A stretch of 14,297 nucleotides of DNA from CAYZRJ01 sp964480825 (GTDB lineage Bacteria; Patescibacteriota; WWE3; UBA101185; UBA10185). The stretch lies in assembly GCA_964480825.1 (NCBI GenBank), contig CAYZRJ010000015.1, forward strand, positions 1-14,297. Reading direction: 5' to 3'. Under the pieces are notes generated by a model. The model worked only from the letters and a program-made list of their open reading frames with translations. It was not told where the DNA came from and made no database searches. The position numbers were made by a program, and so were the translations under genes. This document shows positions 7,567-13,400 of this stretch, one piece after another (position 1 is the first letter of the stretch; each line of letters opens with the position of its first letter).

Positions 7567-9618
7567 CTATTTCGAGTAATCCTCTCTTTTAAATTCTGTG
7601 AGAATAAGCTCGGCCTCGCCTACACGCCAAAATACATGGACGACCTTTTTGCAATCTACTCCATCCCCACAATGGTTTTTTTCTACCAAAGGCAGTGTAA
7701 TCTCGTCAGATACATCCAAGCCCAAACCGGTCCTTACGCAGAGTGACGAACCGCTTCTGGGTAAGTTATGAACGTCCAGAAGACTGTTATGAATCGCGTT
7801 TTCAATCTGAATTACATACAAAGTACCTGCTTCAAAGTCGCGTAAAATTTTATCCTGAAGTGCAAAATGACCTGTGAACAGAATATAAGTAGTATCCGGA
7901 ATCAATTTCAGCGTCTCTATTCCGTCAAGAAATCCCGCTTTATCACTACACTCTCCCGGCATTACAAACTTCTGTTCTACCCCGCGGCGCTTGAAAACAC
8001 TTACCTCTGTGCCATCAGGAAATTCAAAAGTTTTTATATTTTGATAATTTACATTACGTCCCGAACGAAGATACTCGGACATTTGTCTTAATGCCGCAAA
8101 ATTTCTTAAGCCTTCGGGACCGACCCAACTCGGTGCTATTGCATACTCTACCCCATTATTTGTTAGATACGTGTCCATTTCGATATCCGAATTAAAAGGT
8201 ACGAACTGAAAATAAGGAACGGGTAAATAAACGTTATTCATATGTTTCTCTAGCCTGATCATTTCGAGAGTTGCCGCCGAAAACTTTTGCGAATCGCTTA
8301 AATTACCGATTCCCAACGGATTTTTGCCAAATTTATTTGCGTCTTTGTATATAAAATCCAAAATCTGATCTATCGGGTAGTGATTAGGATCGTATGAGTA
8401 AAAAGTTGGGTCAATATCATACCAAGCGCTGTAGTACGGTCCAACAAAAGCGTACGAGATTGGCAATAGTAACCTATCGTGAGCGCGCATTTGGTTGAAT
8501 GTTAAAAACACTGTACCCGCAATCAGGTAAGCAATTACCGCATACTTTAACCACGTAACTTTCTTGGGCAGGGCAAACAAAAAATACGAAATGAAATAAG
8601 CGAATAAAGGCGCGAGCGGCAAAACGTATCTTAAATTTTTATTGGCGATTATTAAAAATACAAGCGGAGAAATTAAAAGATATGAAACAAGATACGGGAA
8701 CTGTTTTCTATCCTTAAAAAGCATTAAAACGATTCCTGAAATCATGCATAAAAATGGCAAAAATAAAGTTTGATAAGTCAAAATAGATGCCGGATAAAAA
8801 AATAAGTTGGCTAATGAAAATAGACCCGCGGGGTCGTCGCTTTCTGCAGTAGAAAAGATCTTTGAAAACTTTATAAGATCGGCATAGTTATAGAAATACC
8901 ACGGAAAACATAACGCAAATACCGCTGTAGAGCCAATAAAAAGGTTGATAATCGACTTTTTAATACCGATTTGACCTTTGACTGCTTTAACAATAAACGG
9001 CACAAAAACATAAAGAAAAGGTAGCAAAAGATACACTGCCCCGTACCATTTAGTATTCTGGGCAAGTCCCGCAAATAAGAAAAACAAAAAAGTATTTTTG
9101 CGTTTAGAAAAAAGTTCTGAGGTTAAAAGAAAATAAATTGCAGATAGCAACAACGCTATTAGGGGTAGATCTAAGTGAAATACATGAGACTGTTCTATTA
9201 CCTCCGGAAAGAAAGAAAAAATCAGAGCGGTGTAAAAGGCCAGATTTTCATTTTTTGATAAATATAATGCAAGTTTATAAGTAAAAACGATCGTTAAGAT
9301 AAAGAAAAATAACGTAATGAACAACATATTTTCTGAAGAGTAACCAAAGGTTAAGCTAAACACAGCGCCCAGCAGTTGTATAAACGGAGGGTAATAGTTT
9401 GAAATCTTTATTAAATTTACCGGCGAAGAACCCGGGGTTTTGTTGTAAATATCCTTGATTTCATCAGCCATCCTAAAGCTTAAGGCAATATGTCCTGCAC
9501 TGTCCCAAGTTTGATACGCCCTATTTAGATTTTGATATAACAGAAAAAACGCGCATTGAAACACTATTAGCAGTAAAAGTTTGATGTTAAATCGTTTTGA
9601 AATGTTTGAAGTGTTCAT
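7567..9618 (-). CDS. PMT/ArnT-like (GT39-type, GT-C fold) membrane glycosyltransferase
   Basis: A 683-residue polytopic membrane protein. After a first helix (about 13-30) the first outer loop holds TWDSAGH at 37-43, with D39 in the place of the catalytic acidic residue of GT-C enzymes. Next come SNYYPPFIQLLG at about 73-84, the HVFHLDLPL motif at 145-153, QNTKWYG at about 187-193 and NKNLRYVLPLAP at about 327-338. These resemble the PMT/ArnT family, which transfers sugars from polyprenyl-phosphate donors to proteins or lipids outside the membrane. About ten helices fill residues 1-370, and the rest is a soluble outer domain with several cysteines. The enzyme probably decorates surface glycans or glycoproteins; donor and acceptor cannot be read from sequence. 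The start at 9618 fits a -10 element only 7 bases upstream. The next GT-C gene begins 2 bases after its stop. Confidence 0.82.
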   Translation of the reverse strand: MNTSNISKRFNIKLLLLIVFQCAFFLLYQNLNRAYQTWDSAGHIALSFRMADEIKDIYNKTPGSSPVNLIKISNYYPPFIQLLGAVFSLTFGYSSENMLFITLFFFILTIVFTYKLALYLSKNENLAFYTALIFSFFPEVIEQSHVFHLDLPLIALLLSAIYFLLTSELFSKRKNTFLFFLFAGLAQNTKWYGAVYLLLPFLYVFVPFIVKAVKGQIGIKKSIINLFIGSTAVFALCFPWYFYNYADLIKFSKIFSTAESDDPAGLFSLANLFFYPASILTYQTLFLPFLCMISGIVLMLFKDRKQFPYLVSYLLISPLVFLIIANKNLRYVLPLAPLFAYFISYFLFALPKKVTWLKYAVIAYLIAGTVFLTFNQMRAHDRLLLPISYAFVGPYYSAWYDIDPTFYSYDPNHYPIDQILDFIYKDANKFGKNPLGIGNLSDSQKFSAATLEMIRLEKHMNNVYLPVPYFQFVPFNSDIEMDTYLTNNGVEYAIAPSWVGPEGLRNFAALRQMSEYLRSGRNVNYQNIKTFEFPDGTEVSVFKRRGVEQKFVMPGECSDKAGFLDGIETLKLIPDTTYILFTGHFALQDKILRDFEAGTLYVIQIENAIHNSLLDVHNLPRSGSSLCVRTGLGLDVSDEITLPLVEKNHCGDGVDCKKVVHVFWRVGEAELILTEFKREDYSK

Positions 9619-9625
9619 TGGGTTA

Positions 9626-9634
9626 ATGATAGCA
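9626..9634 (-). promoter_or_regulatory. Extended -10 promoter giving a leaderless GT mRNA
   Basis: On the minus strand the extended -10 TGCTATCAT (9634-9626) lies 7 bases before the ATG at 9618. Transcription would start at or next to the A of the ATG, so the message would be leaderless. There is no Shine-Dalgarno and no clear -35 box. It sits just downstream of the terminator of the preceding gene, as expected for a new transcription unit. Confidence 0.45.
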
Positions 9635-9649
9635 AATTACTTGTATTCA

Positions 9650-9690
9650 TAGAAAAAAGATACCCCCGCATTTTGTGAATGTGAGGGTAT
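9650..9690 (-). terminator. Intrinsic terminator of the lipoprotein gene
   Basis: On the minus strand ATACCCTC (9690-9683) pairs with GGGGGTAT (9667-9660) through 8 bp including one G-U. After a single mismatch there are 4 more inner pairs (CATT/AATG) and a 5-base loop. The run CTTTTTTCT follows at once (9659-9651). The G-U pair and the T-tract make sense only on the minus strand. It lies 42 bases after the lipoprotein stop and isolates that gene from the glycosyltransferase operon. Confidence 0.85.
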
Positions 9691-9732
9691 TTGTAAAACT
9701 TACTGTGAATCGGTTACGCCGCGAAGAAATAT

Positions 9733-10419
9733 TTACGGCTGAGCAATTACAGTTTCAATACCATCGAGATTAACGTACACGGCCCACGGCTTTGGATCTT
9801 GTGTAGTACGAGAATCTACTCCGAAAACCAGATACGCACTAACGATAGCTTCGGCGCCGCTTATGCCAATACCTTGGATACGGCCGAACCATGCGTCCGA
9901 ACACAGTGTGACCGAAACGCCTTTACAGTAGCCGGTATTTGCGCTAAAGCCAAAGTGGCCGTTGTTATTAAACTCGGTTTGCACCGAAACGACATCGCCT
10001 GGTAAAACTTCGATCACGACGAACATACCATTAACAACGTCACCTTCTTTGATCGGAAAGGTTCGAGTCCACTTGACATCACCGTTGCGTTCAAAGTAAA
10101 CCGTACCCGGATCGCTGTGGATAGTAATGATTTGCTCGTCGTCGGTCACAGTGTGTGAAATTATCGACTTCGAGAGATCGCGCCAGTCCGGAAATACAGG
10201 GTTGGATGATTCATTGGTACCGAGCTCGACCCACGCAGGCGCGATAGGCGCGACAACAACGGTAGGCACCGAAGGAAGTTCGGACGACACCAATAGTGCC
10301 GGTGTCGGCAACGGAACGTTGGCCGGAAGCTGCGGCGCGGATGTTTGACCAAACGCCGGCAACGAACATGCCGCTAGAACGAACGCAAAAGCAATCACAA
10401 TAAAAATAATCTTCTTCAT
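9733..10419 (-). CDS. Predicted lipoprotein of unknown function, compositionally atypical
   Basis: 228 residues from the ATG at 10419. An in-frame ATG exists at 10497, but the promoter (-35 at 10492-10497, -10 at 10469-10474) would lie inside that extension, and a strong AAGGAG (10431-10426) sits 6 bases before 10419. The start at 10419 is therefore preferred. The protein opens with MKKIIFIVIAFAFVLAAC, a lipoprotein signal peptide with lipobox LAAC and lipidated Cys at 18. A Pro/Ala/Val-rich tether covers about 24-62, and a beta-rich domain covers about 63-228 with a Cys pair at 165 and 173. I do not recognise the domain. GC is clearly higher than in its neighbours (35 of 60 bases at 10201-10260, 31 of 60 at 9901-9960, against 18 of 60 at 8701-8760). 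With its own promoter, Shine-Dalgarno and terminator it behaves as a one-gene cassette and may have been acquired by transfer. Confidence 0.85.
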   Translation of the reverse strand: MKKIIFIVIAFAFVLAACSLPAFGQTSAPQLPANVPLPTPALLVSSELPSVPTVVVAPIAPAWVELGTNESSNPVFPDWRDLSKSIISHTVTDDEQIITIHSDPGTVYFERNGDVKWTRTFPIKEGDVVNGMFVVIEVLPGDVVSVQTEFNNNGHFGFSANTGYCKGVSVTLCSDAWFGRIQGIGISGAEAIVSAYLVFGVDSRTTQDPKPWAVYVNLDGIETVIAQP

Positions 10420-10468
10420 CGTAAACTCCTTTTCTTGTTGATGATTTGAAGCGGGATTAGATGCGCCA

Positions 10469-10497
10469 ATACTACTATAGGACTGGGTTTTTGTCAA
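10469..10497 (-). promoter_or_regulatory. Consensus sigma70-type promoter of the lipoprotein gene
   Basis: On the minus strand a perfect TTGACA (10497-10492) precedes a 17-base spacer and TAGTAT (10474-10469), which matches 4 of 6 bases of TATAAT. Transcription would start near 10462, leaving a leader of about 43 bases that ends in AAGGAG and the ATG at 10419. The promoter begins 7 bases after the stop of the small ribbon-helix-helix gene. Confidence 0.72.
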
Positions 10498-10504
10498 GAT
10501 TGTG

Positions 10505-10654
10505 CTATTTACCCACTATTCTCTGCTCTAAAGCTTCTTCTATTAGATCGCCTAAAGTGGTGTCATTTTGTATTGCATACACTTGCGCGAGTTTTTTAAT
10601 AGTTTTATTGATTAAAATTGTTGTTTTTACTTTGTCGCTTTTGTTTTTATCCAC
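10505..10654 (-). CDS. Small ribbon-helix-helix (Arc/CopG-like) DNA-binding protein
   Basis: A 49-codon gene with a non-ATG start, easily missed. From GTG at 10654 to TAG at 10505 it encodes a basic N-terminus (MDKNKSDK), the beta-strand KTTILINKT, then KKLAQVYAIQND, TTLGDLIEEALEQRI and a short tail. The alternation strand, helix, turn (T at a helix start), second helix ending EEALEQ is the usual pattern of ribbon-helix-helix repressors, antitoxins and ParG-like proteins, which dimerise and insert a two-stranded sheet into the major groove. An upstream in-frame GTG at 10675 would give 56 residues. No toxin-like gene is adjacent, so an orphan regulator is the simplest reading. Two DnaA boxes overlap its start region, and a cluster of inverted repeats 200-300 bases upstream could be its operator. 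Function is inferred from fold pattern only. Confidence 0.68.
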   Translation of the reverse strand: MDKNKSDKVKTTILINKTIKKLAQVYAIQNDTTLGDLIEEALEQRIVGK

Positions 10655-10674
10655 AGATCTAAAAGTTATCCACA
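10647..10674 (+). promoter_or_regulatory. Tandem pair of perfect DnaA boxes
   Basis: TTATCCACA, the DnaA box consensus, occurs at 10647-10655 and again at 10666-10674, in the same orientation and 19 bases apart start to start. The first overlaps the GTG start of the ribbon-helix-helix gene and the second lies just upstream of it. An AT-rich stretch (about 10690-10800) adjoins them. The pair could be a DnaA-regulated promoter region or part of a replication origin. Genes on both sides point the same way, so an origin is not supported by gene orientation here. Confidence 0.6.
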
Positions 10675-10675
10675 C

Positions 10676-10876
10676 AAGTTTTCGGACTTATAGGGTATAA
10701 CAAAATCTACACTAAATAAAATATACCACATAACCATACATATGCTAATACATACTAATATGCAACGTACGTTAGATTTAAAACTATTTTTGCTCTTATC
10801 CCCCATAAATTACGTCTGATCTTGCAACCCGTGTGGCTTGTTAAATTTTCAAAATATTCTAAAGTTATTTTATTGA
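10676..10876. other. AT-rich intergenic segment with palindromes, no convincing gene
   Basis: This stretch upstream of the ribbon-helix-helix gene has no convincing gene. It is strongly AT-rich at about 10690-10790. It contains a perfect 10-bp palindrome AACGTACGTT (10764-10773) and two close copies of CTAATA (10744-10749 and 10754-10759). It also holds the candidate promoter described separately. A 46-codon minus-strand frame (10666-10806) with a hydrophobic middle is present but lacks other support. Confidence 0.5.
10720..10748 (-). promoter_or_regulatory. Candidate promoter for the ribbon-helix-helix gene
   Basis: On the minus strand TTAGCA (10748-10743, 4 of 6 matches to TTGACA), a 17-base spacer and TATATT (10725-10720, 5 of 6 matches to TATAAT) with an upstream TGG make an extended -10 promoter. 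Transcription would start near 10713, placing both DnaA boxes just downstream of the start site, where bound DnaA could repress. In such AT-rich DNA this match may be fortuitous. Confidence 0.35.
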
Positions 10877-10938
10877 CATGTTTCTACTGTCCAGAAACAT
10901 GGACTTATTGACATCTCAGGATGTCATGTTTCTAGAAA
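10877..10938. repeat. Cluster of inverted repeats sharing CATGTTTCT
   Basis: CATGTTTCT occurs at 10877-10885 and 10925-10933, and its exact complement AGAAACATG at 10893-10901. The middle copy can pair with either outer copy: a 9-bp stem with a 7-base loop, or a 9-bp stem across 23 bases. Between them GACATC (10910-10915) and GATGTC (10920-10925) form a second hairpin with loop TCAG. TTTCTAGAAA (10929-10938) is a further palindrome. The cluster adjoins the terminator at 10936-10990. Possible roles are operator sites for a dimeric regulator (perhaps the neighbouring ribbon-helix-helix protein) or a switchable RNA. Confidence 0.7.
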
Positions 10939-10990
10939 AAACGCTCTGTGGTTGCCGCTTTATATGTCGCCTCATGTGGAGCGTTTTTTT
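10936..10990 (-). terminator. Bidirectional intrinsic terminator after yacL
   Basis: AAAAAACGCTC (10936-10946) is the exact complement of GAGCGTTTTTT (10979-10989), giving an 11-bp stem. The loop of about 32 bases is long for a terminator. On the minus strand it starts immediately after the yacL stop (10992) and ends in a T-run, closing the clpC-radA-yacL unit. The T-run at 10984-10990 makes it work in the plus direction too. Confidence 0.75.
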
Positions 10991-10991
10991 A

Positions 10992-12017
10992 TTACTTTAT
11001 TTCCGAACGTAGTGAGGAAGGTGGCGCAGCCACACAGAAAATAATCTTACCGGCCGGAGATTGAATAATTTTAGTGACAGTAACTTTAATCTGCTGTCCC
11101 ACCCTATCTTTAGCGTCATCAATAATCAACATTGTTCCATCCTCTAAATAACCTATTCCCTGTTGTTTTTCTTTACCTTCGTGGATTACCTTTATATCAA
11201 CCTCTTCGCCCGGTAGTAGCACTGTTTTTATCGAGCTTGCCAACGCGTTTATATTAAGAACTTTTACACTGCTTATTGCGGCAACTTTTGACAAATTAAA
11301 ATCTAACGTTGCCATTTTGGTATTTGTTTTTTTGCAAAACTCGATTAACAGTTTATCAACGCCCGTTTCTTTACTCCCGTTTTTAATGGGTTTAATTATT
11401 GTCGTAGATTTCTTTTTTACCTCTTTAAGTATATCCAATCCCCTTCTACCCTTTTGTCTTTTTAAATTGTCCTTGCTATCCGAAAGCAAATGAAGCTCAT
11501 CTATTACTTCTTGCGGAACGATCAGCGGCACATCTAAAAAATTTAATTTCACGATTTCCAATATCCTTCCGTCAATTAACACCGACGTGTCTAGCACTAC
11601 TGCTGTTTTTAAAACTTCATCGAGTTTCGCCCGCTCGCCGTCTGCTTTTGTTTTTTGCTTTATTCTTCGTTGTTCCTGAATTTTTTTTGATTGAAGTTCC
11701 CAAAACTTTGAAACTATTTCTACAACCGTATTAACTATCAGACGCTCAAACCAGTACTGAATTTGGCTAAGAACTTCGGGAACAATGTAATAGCCGATTA
11801 AAATAGCCATAAGTGTGGTTAAAATTTGAGAAAAGTATCTTACTCCAAAAAGTGGAAAATCTTTAAAAAAATCACTATTTCCAAAGTTAAAACCGATGAT
11901 CGCCAACAGCAAAGTACTTACCAAACGCATTGTAGTTTTTAATACCTGTCTGCGCGTATAAACGCTTGTAGGTGCGGGTAGCATTTTGGGTTGTTGTGGT
12001 TTATTTCTTACCGTCAT
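10992..12017 (-). CDS. yacL: YacL-type membrane PIN-TRAM protein (putative RNase)
   Basis: 341 residues in the arrangement of B. subtilis YacL: two membrane segments (about 29-46 and 60-80), a basic linker (about 108-135), a PIN nuclease domain (about 137-258) and a TRAM RNA-binding domain (about 262-330). The PIN acidic residues are present: D143 in VVLDTSVLIDG, D149, E174 in VIDEL, D221 in GVDKLL and D239 in TLDFN. A metal-dependent ribonuclease held at the membrane is therefore likely, although the substrate of this family is not established. YacL usually has more N-terminal membrane segments than the two seen here. It starts 28 bases after radA. In Bacillus the order is clpC-radA-disA-yacL, so context supports the call. 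No clear Shine-Dalgarno is seen. Its stop sits directly on the terminator at 10936-10990. Confidence 0.9.
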   Translation of the reverse strand: MTVRNKPQQPKMLPAPTSVYTRRQVLKTTMRLVSTLLLAIIGFNFGNSDFFKDFPLFGVRYFSQILTTLMAILIGYYIVPEVLSQIQYWFERLIVNTVVEIVSKFWELQSKKIQEQRRIKQKTKADGERAKLDEVLKTAVVLDTSVLIDGRILEIVKLNFLDVPLIVPQEVIDELHLLSDSKDNLKRQKGRRGLDILKEVKKKSTTIIKPIKNGSKETGVDKLLIEFCKKTNTKMATLDFNLSKVAAISSVKVLNINALASSIKTVLLPGEEVDIKVIHEGKEKQQGIGYLEDGTMLIIDDAKDRVGQQIKVTVTKIIQSPAGKIIFCVAAPPSSLRSEIK

Positions 12018-12045
12018 AACAGCTCAATTAAAGCACGTATAGTGT

Positions 12046-13392
12046 CTAAAATAAACCTAACAAAACATCCTTTAACGTCTTGCCGCCGTCGGCACAATAA
12101 ACATTTGTATATCCCAGCTTTTTGGCTTCTTTGATACGTCTTTCTTGATGCGGTACGCGTCGTACTTCTCCGCTTAAACCGCATTCACCAAAAAAAGCTG
12201 ATTTAGCCGGTAACGGTTTGTCTTTTAGAGCCGAAGCAATAGCGGCGCATACCGCAAGATCAGAAGCATATTCGCTGATTTTAAAACCACCTGCAACATT
12301 TAGATATACATCATAAGCGCTTACATTAAGCCCACATCGTTTTTCCATAAGTGCGAGCAATACCTGTAACCTGTTTGCGTTATATCCGCTTGTAGTGCGT
12401 CTGGGATAACCAAAGCTTGTTTTAACTGTCAGCGCTTGGATTTCAAATAACAAAGGGCGTTGCCCTTCCATAACTACAGTGATTGCCGATCCCGCCGCTT
12501 TTTTCAAAACTTGACTCAAGAATAGTTCTGACGGATTTTCAACCTGCTTCATGCTTTTTTCGGTAAGTTCAAAAATACCGATTTCTGAAACAGGTCCGAA
12601 TCTGTTTTTTTCGGTACGAAGTAAACGGTACATATGTTGGTCGTCACCTTCAAGGTATAAAACTGTATCTACGATATGTTCTAAAACTTTTGGTCCGGCC
12701 ACTACTCCTTCTTTGGTTACATGACCGATTAAAACAACCGGCGTACCAACAGCTTTAGCAGTATTAGTTAAAAGTTGAGTACACCCGCGAACCTGAGTCA
12801 TAGAACCCGCTACTCCCGGTAAATCCCCGCTTAGTAAAGTTTGTATTGAATCGACTACAACCAGATCTATGTCTTTGTGAGTTTCCATAACACCGCAAAT
12901 CACATTTACGTCAGTTTGGGGTAACATCAGTAGATTTTCTGCGGTGTATCCCATGCGATTAGTTCTAAGCTTTATTTGCTCAACACTCTCTTCTCCACAA
13001 ATATATAGAACGTTCTTATTTTTTGACGCCTCGCGTCCGCTCTTTGAGCTAAGCGAGCGCGCGATTTCGGTGAGCAGTGTACTCTTGCCTACTCCGGGTT
13101 GTCCACCCAATAAAATTAGTTGTCCCGAGACAAAACCGCCTCCCAACACGCGGTCAAATTCTTCGATGTTTGACGAAAATCTTTTTGGAGCTACCGAAAC
13201 AATATCCGAAAGCTTTTGTACTTGTGTCAAATCCGCTTGGCGTGACCTCGCGAAGCCTGATCTTGAATTTACGGCCGGAACCTCTTCGATTAGCGTATTC
13301 CATTGACTGCAACTGGGACATTGACCCACCCACTGAGCGGCGGTGTATGAGCAACTCTGGCAAACGTATAAGGTTTTAAGCTTGGCTGACAT
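12046..13392 (-). CDS. radA: DNA repair protein RadA (Sms)
   Basis: A hexameric, RecA-like ATPase that drives branch migration in recombinational repair. The 448 residues are the usual family length. The N-terminal C4 zinc finger is intact (C11, C14, C25, C28). The ATPase domain has Walker A GGQPGVGKST at 96-105 and Walker B LVVVDS at 177-182. The RadA-specific KNRFG motif sits at 262-266. The C-terminal Lon-protease-like domain (about 290-448) is complete in length and lacks the protease active site, as usual for RadA. The gene starts 8 bases after the clpC stop and runs 28 bases ahead of yacL, so the three genes are probably one operon. An AGGA-like stretch lies about 15 bases before the ATG, too far for a normal ribosome site. 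Confidence 0.97.
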   Translation of the reverse strand: MSAKLKTLYVCQSCSYTAAQWVGQCPSCSQWNTLIEEVPAVNSRSGFARSRQADLTQVQKLSDIVSVAPKRFSSNIEEFDRVLGGGFVSGQLILLGGQPGVGKSTLLTEIARSLSSKSGREASKNKNVLYICGEESVEQIKLRTNRMGYTAENLLMLPQTDVNVICGVMETHKDIDLVVVDSIQTLLSGDLPGVAGSMTQVRGCTQLLTNTAKAVGTPVVLIGHVTKEGVVAGPKVLEHIVDTVLYLEGDDQHMYRLLRTEKNRFGPVSEIGIFELTEKSMKQVENPSELFLSQVLKKAAGSAITVVMEGQRPLLFEIQALTVKTSFGYPRRTTSGYNANRLQVLLALMEKRCGLNVSAYDVYLNVAGGFKISEYASDLAVCAAIASALKDKPLPAKSAFFGECGLSGEVRRVPHQERRIKEAKKLGYTNVYCADGGKTLKDVLLGLF

Positions 13393-13400
13393 ACTTTTTG

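Noticed and set aside
10461..10700. 79-codon plus-strand frame
   Set aside because: It is antisense to the RHH gene and its flanking promoter and DnaA boxes, with no ribosome site and no recognisable domain.
10666..10806. 46-codon minus-strand frame (MGDKSKNSF...) with a hydrophobic middle, ending at a DnaA box
   Set aside because: It has no ribosome site, lies in AT-rich DNA where hydrophobic codons are common by chance, and the candidate promoter of the next gene falls inside it.
12944..13379. Two long plus-strand frames opposite radA
   Set aside because: They are shadows of the conserved RadA coding sequence; the minus strand carries all family motifs.
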